From Streptomyces morookaense (GTDB lineage Bacteria > Actinomycetota > Actinomycetes > Streptomycetales > Streptomycetaceae): 64,000 bases of DNA. Shown here one piece after another: positions 34,170-43,601 of this stretch. A program made the position numbers and the translations under genes. Where the stretch lies: the NCBI RefSeq assembly GCF_013030945.1, contig NZ_JABBXF010000001.1:62001-126000 (forward strand), in the 5' to 3' direction. A model generated the notes under the pieces. It was not told the DNA's origin. It saw only the letters and a list, made by a program, of their open reading frames with translations, and made no database searches. How positions within the stretch are numbered: the stretch's first letter is position 1; every line of letters starts with the position of its first letter.

Positions 34170-35771
34170 TCACGCCCTCACCGGCCCGGCCGACGCGCGC
34201 ACCTCGTCGGTGAGCAACTTCCCCACCGGCAGTCCGGTTTGGGCCAGCAGCCACAGCACCGGCTCGGCTGCACGCCGCTGTTCGCCGTCCAGTGCGCCCG
34301 TCCCCGTGGCGGCGTGGGCGCTGACGGCCCAGTAGCGCGTGCGGCCGAAGCTGTGGGCCAGGCCACGGACGAGGTTGCCGAGGCCGATGCTCTCCAGCCA
34401 TGCGTCGATGCGCGGGCCGGGCACGGGCAGCGAGACCAGGGTGTCCAGGACGTCCCGCTTGGTGACCACGGTGGCGACGGGGGTGCGGCTGCGCCGGCCG
34501 GTCAGCGCCTGCATCTCGCCCGCCAGCCGCTCGTACGTGGCCACAGGGCCCTCGGGAGAGGGCCGGGCGGCCACGGCCCGGTGCCCGTCCTCGCCGCCGA
34601 GCAGGGAGCGCACGCCGGGTTCGGCCAGCGCGTCGACGACCAGAACCACCCCGTCGGCATGCGCGAGGTACTGCTGCTCGCGCACCGCTCCGGCGTCGCG
34701 CAGGCTCTCGCCCATCGGGTCGTACAGGTACAGCAGCCTCCGGCGGCGGCCCCGCGAGACGAGGAGCATGACGGCACGGGGCTGCCGGCCCGTGGTGGCA
34801 CGGGCCCAGCCCTGTCCGTCCAGCTGCCGTGTCAGTGCGGCGAGTTCGTCCGCGTCGTACCGGGTGGCGCACTCCATGCTCAGCAGGCCGCGCCGGTCCC
34901 ACGAGGCCAGTCCGGCGACGATGGCCGCCAGCAGCATGGTCTTGCCGGACGACGTGCCGCCGACGATGGGCAGGTGCACGGTCCGCGTGGTGCCCAGTGC
35001 CCTGGGCAGCCGCTGGTCGCAGTGCGGGCACAGCGCAGCCAGCTTGGCGCGCCCGCCCGGCAGACCGGTGCGCAGCCCGTTGCCGCACGCACAGACCCGC
35101 CGCAGCACTCCGAACCGGCCCGGCCGCAGCCGCTCATGGCGCGCCGTACATGCCGGGCACTGATGGACGGGCAGGGCGATCCGCCGGTAGCAGCCGGGGT
35201 GCGGACAGGTCATCCGGACGCCGCGGACGATCCTGCCCGCGCCCTCCACGGCCCGTACGGCCAGCACCGCGAGGGCCAGAGCCGCGCACACCAGGGCGAC
35301 GCCCAGCACGAGCAGTGCCACGGCCTCCGCGAGGAGGAGCCCGGCGAGGACGGCGGCCGCACCCGCTCCCGCAGCCACGCCGATCCCGATGACACGCATG
35401 ACGGTCCGGGTGAACGGGCTGTCGCCCCTCGGCCCTGCAGGGGTGCAGCCCCGCAGCAGGTTGCGGGTGACACGTCCCAACCACTCGCGGACGAGCAGGT
35501 ATTGGACGATGCGGACGCCGCTGAGTGCGGCGGCCCCGACGTCCTTCCACACCTGGCGGTACCAGTACGCCGGATGGGCGGGCTCCCCCGCTGCGCCAGG
35601 GGGCTCGATCCGGGGGTCCGGTGCACCGGCGTGCCAGGGACCCAGGCAGCGGCCTGTCGCGTACAGGGCCCGCCACAGGAACTCGGGGGCGGTGCGGAGG
35701 AAGATGCCGACGGCGACCAGGAAGTTGACGGCGGCGAAGGGTTTCAGCACCCACAGCAGGACGTCGGTCAC
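34170..35771 (-). CDS. Membrane GTPase-like protein with zinc ribbons (double-GTPase class)
   Basis: 533 residues. An N-terminal hydrophobic helix and two more near 125-175 (GIGVAAGAGAAAVLAGLLLA and following), then two zinc ribbons (CPHPGC..CPAC near 190; CACG..CPHC near 225), then a P-loop GTPase: GGTSSGKT near 265, a DPMGES Walker B/G3 near 340, and TKRD (G4) near 425. The protein would sit at the membrane and hydrolyse GTP. Its stop/start overlaps the GAP1-like gene by 4 bp. This architecture matches one member of the double-GTPase pairs in conflict-type operons; the other is at 38140-39387. Confidence 0.85.
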   Translation of the reverse strand: MTDVLLWVLKPFAAVNFLVAVGIFLRTAPEFLWRALYATGRCLGPWHAGAPDPRIEPPGAAGEPAHPAYWYRQVWKDVGAAALSGVRIVQYLLVREWLGRVTRNLLRGCTPAGPRGDSPFTRTVMRVIGIGVAAGAGAAAVLAGLLLAEAVALLVLGVALVCAALALAVLAVRAVEGAGRIVRGVRMTCPHPGCYRRIALPVHQCPACTARHERLRPGRFGVLRRVCACGNGLRTGLPGGRAKLAALCPHCDQRLPRALGTTRTVHLPIVGGTSSGKTMLLAAIVAGLASWDRRGLLSMECATRYDADELAALTRQLDGQGWARATTGRQPRAVMLLVSRGRRRRLLYLYDPMGESLRDAGAVREQQYLAHADGVVLVVDALAEPGVRSLLGGEDGHRAVAARPSPEGPVATYERLAGEMQALTGRRSRTPVATVVTKRDVLDTLVSLPVPGPRIDAWLESIGLGNLVRGLAHSFGRTRYWAVSAHAATGTGALDGEQRRAAEPVLWLLAQTGLPVGKLLTDEVRASAGPVRA

Positions 35772-38143
35772 CGGTGGCGCTCCTCTCCGGTCGGTTCGAT
35801 GTCACCCGGACCACGGCCCGCCGCGCCGCCGTTGCGGCTGACGCTCCGGGCGCGCCAGCGGCCGGCGACGCGGCCCAGCACACCGGGGCGGTTCCAGTCC
35901 TCGAACTGCCCGGCCCAGGGCCCGCCCCGGCGGCGCAGACGCGCGAGCAGCGCTTCGACGTCCTCGGCGGGCATGCGACGTACCACGGGCCGCAGGACCG
36001 AGGTGAGCAGTCCGGTGCGGATCTCGTCCCAGGGGCCGCCGTCGCCCGGTGCGGTCTGCCATGCGGTGAAGCAGTCCGCGGCGTAGGCGGGTTCGCGGCG
36101 CATCCGGTCGGCAACACTCTCGTGGCGGGCGGCCTCGGCGTACGCGCGCAGGAAGTGCTCGTCGCCGGAGCGGACGAGGGCCAACAGCTCGCCCAGCGGC
36201 GGGTCCGCGCCCAGCAGCCGCCCGGCGAGTGCGGCGCTCACCCGCTGCTCGATGCCGGCCTCCAGCGGGAGGGCCTGGGCGCGCAGGGCGACCGCCTGCC
36301 CCGCGCAGCCGGCCCGGGCCTCGCCCCCCGCGATGTCACCGGCCAGTTCGAGCAGCAGCAGAGCCGCCCGGTGCCGGGGCTCCAGGGTCTCGCTGCAGTG
36401 CAGGAGCAGGGACTTGGCGAGCTCGGGTGCCTCCGGGTCGTCGGGCGTGCTGTCGAGGGCGGCCCGCACGAAGACCTCGTCGAGGCCTGCTGCGCGGTGC
36501 CACGCTGCCGGGAGTTCGGCGAGCAGGGTGCCGGCCTCCACCGGTCGGGGCGGGGTGTCGCCCCAGACGAGCCGGAAGGCCGTGCGGAGGACGGACGGTG
36601 TGCTCCGGTGCTCGGTGCCCGCGGTGTTCAGGAGTGCGGTGAAGAGTCCGGGGCGGTCGGCCCGCGCGAGGTCGCCCGCGGTGGCCGCGGCGGCGGCCAT
36701 GCGCAGGTGGGGGTGGAACGCGAGGTCGGCGCCGGGGAGTTCGGCCGTCAGGACGCGGGAGACGGCCCGCGGGTCGCCCGTTGCGGCAGCCCGGTCGAGG
36801 ATGCCGAGGACGGCGGCGGCCAGTTCGGGCCGGCCGTCCAGGGCCGCGCGTGCGGAACTCCTGTCCCTTTCCGGCCCGTCGAGAAGGGCTGTGCCGAGCC
36901 GTTCCGTGAGGGCGGGCAGGGCGGCGGTCCGGCCGGCGTCGAGCGCGTCGGCGAGGCGGAACAGGGGCAGCAGCGCGTCGAGCGGCGCTGCGGCCGCTCG
37001 CTCCAGCTCCTGGAGCAGGTCGCGCTTGAGCGGGTCCATGGCCGGCTGTGCGGCCAGCGGTGCGAACTCGTCCGCGAGACCGGCGAGTGCCGTCCATTCC
37101 CCGGCAGTGCGCTCCGTCCCACCGGCGGCGAGGCCGAGAAGCAGCGCGGTTCCGGGCGACCCGGCGGAGTGTGTGCGGGCCCGGCGTGCCGCTGCCGTGC
37201 GCCCGGCCGCGTCGAGCGCGATGCCCTCGGCAGCGGCCAGGGCGGCCAGCTGCCCGACGTCGTCCGCCGCACCGTGGTCGGTGCCCGTCCGGCTGCGTAC
37301 CGCCGCTGCGACGAGTTCGGGGCGCCCGGCCAGCCACAGGCGCGCGGCGACGGCCGCCCAGGGGTCGGCCTCTTCGCGGTCTGGGCTGGAATGCCCGCCG
37401 GTGCAGTCGTGGACGCGGTAGCGGTGGTCGGACGCGAACCCGCCGGCATCCGCGTCCGGCAGGGTGCCGACGATCTGCTGCCGGGCCAGCAGAGGGCGAC
37501 GGGTGTAGGTGGTGAATGTGAGCCGGTCGGCGAGTTCGGGCGGAAGGACGGAGCTTGCGACGGCGATCCAGTGCGCGATGTGCACGCTGTCGCGCTCCAC
37601 GACGAGGAGCTGGGGGGCGTCGGGCGAGCGGAAGAGCGTGCGCACATCCGTCAGAAAGGGTTCGAGCCGCTCGGCCCGGGCGCGGACGAACTCCAGCAGA
37701 CCGGTCCTGTCGATGTGACGGCCCGGTGTGAACTCGGCCGACCGGTCGGGCACACCGTCCTCGGGCGTGCGGTCGGCCCAGAACGGTGACTCCCACGCCT
37801 GGATGGGCAGCATGCTGCCGGGCAGTCCGCCGCCGCCGGGCAGCCGGACGGCGTGGGCGTGGAAGTTGCCGTAGCGTCCGCTGTAGTCGGTGCCGGTGTA
37901 GACCGCGCGGCAGAGCAGCCGGCTGCCGTCGGAGAGCCGGTGGTGGCTGAACGCCACGGGGAACGAGGCGAGTTCGGCGGTGCTCGGGCGGGCGGGGGCG
38001 TCGCGCGGGGGCTCGTATCCCACCAACTGCTCCACCTCTCCCAGCAGGGCGGCGGGCAGGTCGTCGCTGACCGCGGTGAAGCGGAAGCCCGAACCGTCCG
38101 GGCCCGGGGCGGCCGACGTGTAGTGCAGCTGCTGCACGGTCAT
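35768..38143 (-). CDS. GTPase-associated protein 1 (GAP1)-like
   Basis: 791 residues. The N-terminal ~230 match what I know as GAP1 N-domain type 2: MTVQQLHYTSA, PVAFSHHRLSDGSRLL, and TGTDYSGRYGNFHAHAV near 95. The remaining ~550 are alpha-helical, Ala/Leu-rich repeats (middle and C-terminal GAP1 domains). Always encoded with GTPases, it is probably their regulator or scaffold. Both ends overlap a GTPase gene by 4 bp, placing it between the two. Start: ATG at 38143. The long open frame upstream in the same phase is not coding here. Confidence 0.87.
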   Translation of the reverse strand: MTVQQLHYTSAAPGPDGSGFRFTAVSDDLPAALLGEVEQLVGYEPPRDAPARPSTAELASFPVAFSHHRLSDGSRLLCRAVYTGTDYSGRYGNFHAHAVRLPGGGGLPGSMLPIQAWESPFWADRTPEDGVPDRSAEFTPGRHIDRTGLLEFVRARAERLEPFLTDVRTLFRSPDAPQLLVVERDSVHIAHWIAVASSVLPPELADRLTFTTYTRRPLLARQQIVGTLPDADAGGFASDHRYRVHDCTGGHSSPDREEADPWAAVAARLWLAGRPELVAAAVRSRTGTDHGAADDVGQLAALAAAEGIALDAAGRTAAARRARTHSAGSPGTALLLGLAAGGTERTAGEWTALAGLADEFAPLAAQPAMDPLKRDLLQELERAAAAPLDALLPLFRLADALDAGRTAALPALTERLGTALLDGPERDRSSARAALDGRPELAAAVLGILDRAAATGDPRAVSRVLTAELPGADLAFHPHLRMAAAAATAGDLARADRPGLFTALLNTAGTEHRSTPSVLRTAFRLVWGDTPPRPVEAGTLLAELPAAWHRAAGLDEVFVRAALDSTPDDPEAPELAKSLLLHCSETLEPRHRAALLLLELAGDIAGGEARAGCAGQAVALRAQALPLEAGIEQRVSAALAGRLLGADPPLGELLALVRSGDEHFLRAYAEAARHESVADRMRREPAYAADCFTAWQTAPGDGGPWDEIRTGLLTSVLRPVVRRMPAEDVEALLARLRRRGGPWAGQFEDWNRPGVLGRVAGRWRARSVSRNGGAAGRGPGDIEPTGEERHR

Positions 38144-39387
38144 GCGATGCCCGCCCCTTCCGCACGAGCGGCCCTGCCCTGCTTGCGCACCGGCAGCAGG
38201 TTCCGCCGGGCCAGCAGCCACAGCAGCGGATCCTCCACCCGGACCGGCTGCGGGCCCGACTTGGGTGCATCGGCCGGAGCATCGGGCGGAGGCGGCGCCC
38301 CGAGGGCGGACAGGCCGAAGAGCCCGACGTCGGAGAAATCGCTCTCCAACTGCCGGTGCAGCGCCCCGCCGTCCCAACTCCCCAGCAGCGAGCGCACCTC
38401 CTCGTGGACCGCCGTGCGGTCGGCGTCGTCCAGGGCGCCGCCGTGGTGGGACGCGTTGCCGTGCAGGGGCGACTGCGGGGAGAGCAGGGGACGCAGCATG
38501 TCGGTCTTGGTGAGCGCCACGGCGACGGGGGTCGACAGCCTGCCGCGCGAACCCGCCCGGCGGTGACTGCGCAGCTGACCCGCGACGTCGGCGGCGATCT
38601 GCTGCGGCGAGGTCTCCACGGGCGGCAGGGGCGGTCCGCCGGTGCCTGCGAGTTCGTCGCGGACGGAGGGCAGTTGCAAGGGGTCGACGAGCAGGATGAT
38701 GCCGTCGGCGGCGGCGAGGTAGGCGGTGTAGCGGTCCATGGCCTCGGCGTTGCGCAGATCCTCGCCGGCCGCGTCGAAGAAGACCAGTGCGGTGTGCCTG
38801 CTGCCCGCGCCGAGCCGGCTGCGGGCGGGAACGCTCAGCCGGTACAGCAACGGGTCGTTGAAGCCGAGTGCCGCGGGTCTGGTGGCTCCGGGCAGCTGGA
38901 GCCTTTCGTAGAGCTCTGCGGCCGTCTCCCGGTCGCGGCGCTGCGTGTCGGCCCCCATGGCGGCCAGCGACGCCCGGTACGCGCCTCCGACACGGTGCCG
39001 CAGTTCGTTGACGAGCACGGTGACGTAGGTGCTCTTGCCGGTGGCCTTGGCACCCACCAGGGCGATGATGCGGCTGTCCTGGTCGCAGTAGTCGCTGGGC
39101 AGGTCGCTGTGGCAGCGGCGGCAGACGCGTACGGGCGTGGGGACGCCGCAGCCGGGGCAGGCCGCGCGCCCGCCGCTGCCGCGCAGGGTGCGCGGGGCGT
39201 CGAAGACCGGGCCGCGCATCCGGGCCTGCGGAGGCACCGCGGGGCCCTTGAAGTCGGCCCAGACGTCGTCGCGTTCGGGATCGCACTTGGCTCCTCCGCG
39301 GATCCCGGTGGCGGACATCAGGCAGCGGTAGCCGAGCCGGGCGGCCCGGTCCCGGGCGAAGCAGTAGGGGCAGATGACGGTCGTCAT
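38140..39387 (-). CDS. GTPase-like protein with zinc ribbons (second of the pair)
   Basis: 415 residues. Zinc fingers CPYC at residue 6 and CPGC..CRRC near 75, then a GTPase domain: P-loop GAKATGKST near 108, G3-like FFDAAGED near 195 and TKTD (G4) near 300. No membrane helices, in contrast to the partner at 34170. The ATG starts one base after the stop of the fibronectin-type gene. Probably forms a pair with the membrane GTPase, connected by the GAP1-like protein. Confidence 0.87.
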   Translation of the reverse strand: MTTVICPYCFARDRAARLGYRCLMSATGIRGGAKCDPERDDVWADFKGPAVPPQARMRGPVFDAPRTLRGSGGRAACPGCGVPTPVRVCRRCHSDLPSDYCDQDSRIIALVGAKATGKSTYVTVLVNELRHRVGGAYRASLAAMGADTQRRDRETAAELYERLQLPGATRPAALGFNDPLLYRLSVPARSRLGAGSRHTALVFFDAAGEDLRNAEAMDRYTAYLAAADGIILLVDPLQLPSVRDELAGTGGPPLPPVETSPQQIAADVAGQLRSHRRAGSRGRLSTPVAVALTKTDMLRPLLSPQSPLHGNASHHGGALDDADRTAVHEEVRSLLGSWDGGALHRQLESDFSDVGLFGLSALGAPPPPDAPADAPKSGPQPVRVEDPLLWLLARRNLLPVRKQGRAARAEGAGIA

Positions 39388-39388
39388 G

Positions 39389-41773
39389 TCAGCGCACCAC
39401 CAGGTCGTTGTACGGGGGGTCTTCGAGGCGTACGGCGCGGGCGTGCGGACCGAGCAGGAAGGCACGCAGTGTGTAGGGCCGGCGGATGCCGGCGGCGGCC
39501 ACCGCGGCTCCGACGTCGCGGCGCACCGGGCCGTCACTCAATTCCCGCCCGCTCACGCGCAGTACGGGTGTTCCGTCGTCGGGTGTGCGGGGCAGGGGCT
39601 CGGCCGCGGTGCGGGCGACGAGCAGGAACTCCGGGAGGTCGGGGAGCGCGCGGCCGGCTCCGCCGAGGATGCCGGCGCGGATGCTCACGCGGCGCCGGCC
39701 GGAGAACCGTCCCGCGCGTTCGACCGTGTACGCGACGGCGACGTCGGCCGGTATGTCCGCCTCCGCGGGGGCGGGCGGGAGCAGCACGTCGACGTCCGCG
39801 ACGCCGAGCGGTTCGGCCTGGAAGCGTGCCACCGAAGCGGTGACGTCGAGGTGCAGCCCTTCGCGGAGGTAGGTGCTGCGGGCGATGCTGCGCTCCTGTG
39901 CCGTACCGTCCTGCCACCAGCGGACGAGGACGCGGTCCGCAGCCCGCGGCCAGTCGAAGGTCAGCCGCACCCGGCCGGGTGCGGTCCGGCGGGCCGTCAA
40001 CGCCCCGACGGCTTCGGGAACATGGATCCGGACGCTCGCACCGGTGACGGCCCGCTCGCCGAGGACCGTGAGGGCGGTGACGTTCGCGGTGGTGCCGCTC
40101 GGCGGCCGGAACCCGCCCGTTCCGCAGCCCGGCCAGGGCAGTCGGGGCGGCAGGGGTCCGCCGACGGGAAGATCCTGCCCGGGCGGTGGCGGCGGCCCGG
40201 GCCACTCCACCAGGCGGACCTCCCCCTCGGTGCCGCCGGTCCAGGTCACGGCGAGGGTGCCGGGTGTGTCACCGGGCCGCACGGTCAGGGCCGTGACGGC
40301 GTCGGGCCAGGGGTGCACCGTCCGGCGTACGCGCACACCGGGCGACCGGACGTCGCGGCCGGCGGCCGTGCGGTAGACGCAGCTGATGCGGTACGTGTAC
40401 GTGCCGGGCGTCAGCCCGTCGTCCCGGAAGCCGTGCGGGCCGGCGGATACTCCGGCGGCCGTCGTCCCCGGCCGGGGGCCGGTGCGGACGACTTCGACGC
40501 TCCGGGCTCCCGGTGGTGTGCGCCACGTGGCGTCGACGCGGGCACGGGCGTCGGTCAGGGCGATGTCATCGGCCTCGGGTGCGACGAGCACGTCCGCACA
40601 GACGAGGGGCAGGCCTGCGATCCGACCGCCGTCGAGCGGCAGGACGGCGTAGCGGACGCGCTCGCCGAGGGGTGCGGCGGTGTCGGTGAAGGTGAGGACG
40701 GCGGCGCTGTTCGTGCCGTCGCCGGGGGGCGGGGCCTCGGCCTCCCCTGCGGGCACGGGGGCGTGCCCGGCCGTGTGGCGCAGGATCCGCCATTTCCGGT
40801 TCCGGATGTCCGGGCCGGTGGTGTCGTGCCGGATGTCGGGCCCGGTGGTGCGGTGCCGCGTGTCGGTCCCGGCGGTGTCGTGCCGCCAGACGAGGCGGAC
40901 GCCGGCCCGGCCCGGCTCCGCCTGGAGACCGCCCCGGCGACCGGTGCGGACAAGGCCGCGCAGGGCGTGCGGGTCGTCCTCGGCGGCCTGTGCCGCGCTC
41001 AAGTAGCGCTCGGCGGCGGCCGGGTCGCCGGCCCGTGCCAGGGCGTCCGCTTCGCGCAACAGGTCGTCGACGTGCCGTGCGCGGGCGTCGATGCGGGCGA
41101 CGAGGCGGGCAACACGCTGATCGTGCAAGGGAGTCGGCAGCTGTGCGGCGAGGGACCGGGCATGCCGGATGCGGCGCTCGCGCCAGGCGTCCGGGAGCGT
41201 CTCGGCCGCAGCGCGCCGGGCGGCGTCGAGGCGGGGCGCCCGGCGGGCGGCGAGGGCGAGGGCCGAGGCCTCGGCGGGGTCGACCCCGAGGTCGACGGCT
41301 GCTTCGGGGCGGGGGCCGCGCGGTTCCTCGTGCAACAGGCGCAGGAGTTCGTACAGGACGATGCGGCGCAGCCCCATCGGATCGTGGGCGAGGACGGCGT
41401 CGTAGCGGGCCAGGAGCCCGGCCCGGGAAGCTGTGTCGGACGACGCCCCGGTCCGGGACAACTCGGCACCGAGCCGGGCGAGGAGAGCACGGTCGACGTG
41501 CTGCGGGCGGCCGCCCCGGCCGGGGATGCGCAGGCCGTCGAGGACGAGGAAGCGCACGGTGGGTGCGGGCCGCCCCGGAGCGGGCGGGAACAGTCCGTCG
41601 GCGGCGTGGCGCAGGCCGAGCGCGGCTTGCTGGGCGCGAAGGTCCGCATAAGCCGGAACGAGGGGCGAGACCGGCATGTCGGGAAGCGCCTGGGGCAGCC
41701 CGAGGAGATCCCCGAATTCCCGTGCCGCCATCCGCACTTGCCCCCGTGCCTCCGCCGTGTCCCGACCCTGCAC
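39389..41773 (-). CDS. Large protein with fibronectin type III-like domains
   Basis: 794 residues, first gene of the operon. The N-terminal ~270 are helical and Ala/Leu-rich (TPR-like; ARAGDPAAAERYLSAAQAAE). The rest holds several beta-sandwich units like fibronectin III (VTALTVRPGDTPGTLAVTW; RVRLTFDWPRAADRVLVRWW). A 9-residue unit is repeated three times near residues 297-323 (see 40803-40883). No signal peptide, so it is cytoplasmic, possibly a scaffold or sensor. The start used is a GTG at 41773; the ATG at 41731 is a fair alternative. Confidence 0.75.
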   Translation of the reverse strand: MQGRDTAEARGQVRMAAREFGDLLGLPQALPDMPVSPLVPAYADLRAQQAALGLRHAADGLFPPAPGRPAPTVRFLVLDGLRIPGRGGRPQHVDRALLARLGAELSRTGASSDTASRAGLLARYDAVLAHDPMGLRRIVLYELLRLLHEEPRGPRPEAAVDLGVDPAEASALALAARRAPRLDAARRAAAETLPDAWRERRIRHARSLAAQLPTPLHDQRVARLVARIDARARHVDDLLREADALARAGDPAAAERYLSAAQAAEDDPHALRGLVRTGRRGGLQAEPGRAGVRLVWRHDTAGTDTRHRTTGPDIRHDTTGPDIRNRKWRILRHTAGHAPVPAGEAEAPPPGDGTNSAAVLTFTDTAAPLGERVRYAVLPLDGGRIAGLPLVCADVLVAPEADDIALTDARARVDATWRTPPGARSVEVVRTGPRPGTTAAGVSAGPHGFRDDGLTPGTYTYRISCVYRTAAGRDVRSPGVRVRRTVHPWPDAVTALTVRPGDTPGTLAVTWTGGTEGEVRLVEWPGPPPPPGQDLPVGGPLPPRLPWPGCGTGGFRPPSGTTANVTALTVLGERAVTGASVRIHVPEAVGALTARRTAPGRVRLTFDWPRAADRVLVRWWQDGTAQERSIARSTYLREGLHLDVTASVARFQAEPLGVADVDVLLPPAPAEADIPADVAVAYTVERAGRFSGRRRVSIRAGILGGAGRALPDLPEFLLVARTAAEPLPRTPDDGTPVLRVSGRELSDGPVRRDVGAAVAAAGIRRPYTLRAFLLGPHARAVRLEDPPYNDLVVR
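40803..40883 (-). repeat. In-frame 3 x 27-bp tandem repeat
   Basis: Three 27-base units (40803-40829, 40830-40856, 40857-40883) encode 9-residue units of the form RHxTxGxDx/I (RHDTTGPDI is one). They lie in a linker between beta domains of the fibronectin-like protein. A length-variable linker; the third unit has diverged most. Confidence 0.85.
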
Positions 41774-41888
41774 GTCTCATCCCATGCACATCACATGCAC
41801 ACCAGGTGCACATCGCATGCGAGTCGCGTGCAAGGTGCCATCTCACCAGATCGGGGGCGCCGCCGCGGAGGTTTTCCGAGAAAGATCG

Positions 41889-42449
41889 TCAAGAACCCGG
41901 CACAACGTCGCCTTCGCCTTCGACGACCCGCTGGAGAAGGGCGAGGAACAGCTCTCGCTCGGCGGGCGAAAGGGCGGACAGCAGGGCCTCGTTGGCCTCG
42001 TCGCCGAGCTTGGCGAGGCGCGTGAGGCGCTTGCGCCCCTCGGGGGTGAGGGTGATGGCGTTCTTGCGGCGGTCGTTGGGGTCGGGCGCACGGGAGACGA
42101 GGTCCCGGCCCTGGAGGTCGTTGAGGATGCCGACCATGTCCTTGGGGTCGAAGCCGGTGGTGCGCCCGAGTTCGGCCTGGGCGACGGGTTCGAGGTCGGC
42201 GACGGCGGAGAGCACCGCGTGGTGCGGCATCCGCATCCCGTCGCGCGCGAGCGCCTCGGCCACGAGGCGGCGGCCGCGCGCCGAGGCGCGGTTGAGCAGC
42301 CAGCTGGGGAGGGCCTGGATCCGGTCGAGCGCGGGCGTGGGGTCCGCCGCCGCGGTCCGGGCCGCCGCCCGGGCCTCGTTCCGGGCCGGGGCCTGGGCCG
42401 CCGGCCGGGCCGCGGTCCGCCCCGGGCGCGGCGTCTTGGTGTCTGCCAT
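41889..42449 (-). CDS. MarR-family transcriptional regulator
   Basis: 186 residues: ~40 disordered Ala/Arg residues, then a MarR winged helix (MPHHAVLSAVADLEPVAQAE, then LVSRAPDPNDRRKNAITLT, the wing) and the dimerisation helices. It diverges from the quinone oxidoreductase gene, and the interval between has two copies of a candidate operator (42471-42529). It is likely a repressor of that gene and of itself, released by a quinone or phenolic ligand. Confidence 0.92.
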   Translation of the reverse strand: MADTKTPRPGRTAARPAAQAPARNEARAAARTAAADPTPALDRIQALPSWLLNRASARGRRLVAEALARDGMRMPHHAVLSAVADLEPVAQAELGRTTGFDPKDMVGILNDLQGRDLVSRAPDPNDRRKNAITLTPEGRKRLTRLAKLGDEANEALLSALSPAERELFLALLQRVVEGEGDVVPGS

Positions 42450-42470
42450 GGGGTGAGCCTATCCGGAAAC

Positions 42471-42529
42471 CATTGGAGTTCCCAACGAAGTCGTGTACGG
42501 TGGAGTCATTCATTGGAGCTCCCAACGAA
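42471..42529. promoter_or_regulatory. Duplicated MarR-type operator
   Basis: CATTGGAGTTCCCAACGAA (42471-42489) and CATTGGAGCTCCCAACGAA (42511-42529), identical in 18 of 19 bases and exactly 40 bp apart, so on the same helix face. Each has a TTGG..CCAA half-symmetry around AGnTCC. They lie between the MarR and oxidoreductase starts and overlap the likely promoter. MarR binding is inferred from position. Confidence 0.7.
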
Positions 42530-42547
42530 TTTGTGGAGGTGCTTGCC

Positions 42548-43480
42548 ATGCGTCGCGTCCGGTATCACGAGAACGGCGGCCCCGAGGTGCTGCGCGTAGA
42601 GGAGACCGAGGTCCCCCCGCCCGGTGCGGGTGAACTGCTCGTGCGCACCGAGGCGATCGGGGTGACGCTGCCCGTCGTCCGCAAGGTGCGCGAGGGCGGA
42701 TTGGCGCTGCCGGCGAGCCTGGGCGGCGAGGTCGCCGGGGAGATCGTCGCCGTCGGCCCGGATGTCACGGAGTTCGCGGTGGGCGAGCGCGTGACGGGCC
42801 TGTGCTTCGGCGACGGATACGCGGACTTCGCCCTGCTGCACACCGCGATGGCCTCGCGCATCCCCGAGGGGGCCACCCCGGCCGACGCGGTCGCGCTGGT
42901 CCGCTGCGGTCTGGTCGCCCTCGGGGCGTACGAGGCCGCGAGGCCGGCCGAGGGCGAGTCGGTGCTGGTGACGGGCGCGGCCAGCGGCGTGGGGCACTTG
43001 GCGGTGCAGCTCGCCAAGGCGCGCGGCGCGGGGCGGGTCGTGGCGGCGGTGGGCTCGCCCGCCAAGGCGGAGTTCGTACGGTCCCTGGGCGCGGACGAGG
43101 TCGTCACGTACGAGGACGCCTCCTGGGGCGAGCCGGTCGACATCGTCCTGGACGCGGTCGGCGGCGAGCTGCTCTCCCCCTGCCTGGCCGCGCTCGCGCC
43201 GGGCGGCCGGCTGGTGACCTACAGCTCGGGCGGCGGCACCCTGCAGGCGTACGACCTGCTGGTGGGCGCGAAATCCGCCATCGGTTTCCAGATGGCGCTC
43301 ATAGCGCGCAACCGGCCTGCACTGATGGAGCAGTGGCGGCAGGAACTGTGGGAGCTGTTCGCGTCCGGCCGGCTACGGCCGCACGTCCACGCCGAACTGC
43401 CGCTGGAGGATGCGGCGAAGGCGCACGAGATCATCGAGTCCCGCACCAACCAGGGGAAGGTGCTACTGCGGCCCGCGTAA
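42548..43480 (+). CDS. Zinc-independent quinone oxidoreductase (MDR family)
   Basis: 310 residues, quinone-reductase type: MRRVRYHENGGPEVL at the start, GASGVG-like VTGAASGVGHLAVQLAKARG near residue 140 and YEDASWGEPVDIVLDAVGG near 190. No zinc-binding cysteines. It uses NADPH to reduce quinones. Start: ATG at 42548 after GGAGGTG; the frame is open further up through the operator region. Repressed, presumably, by the divergent MarR protein. Confidence 0.9.
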   Translation: MRRVRYHENGGPEVLRVEETEVPPPGAGELLVRTEAIGVTLPVVRKVREGGLALPASLGGEVAGEIVAVGPDVTEFAVGERVTGLCFGDGYADFALLHTAMASRIPEGATPADAVALVRCGLVALGAYEAARPAEGESVLVTGAASGVGHLAVQLAKARGAGRVVAAVGSPAKAEFVRSLGADEVVTYEDASWGEPVDIVLDAVGGELLSPCLAALAPGGRLVTYSSGGGTLQAYDLLVGAKSAIGFQMALIARNRPALMEQWRQELWELFASGRLRPHVHAELPLEDAAKAHEIIESRTNQGKVLLRPA

Positions 43481-43601
43481 CCCTTTGTGCTTCCTTCGAC
43501 TGACGGTTGCCGAGGGTTCCTTGTGGGAGCGGAGACCGCCCCGTACGTTGACCCACCGGACACGTGGGGCCTCGCAGGCCCGTACGCGAAAGGGACGGGC
43601 C

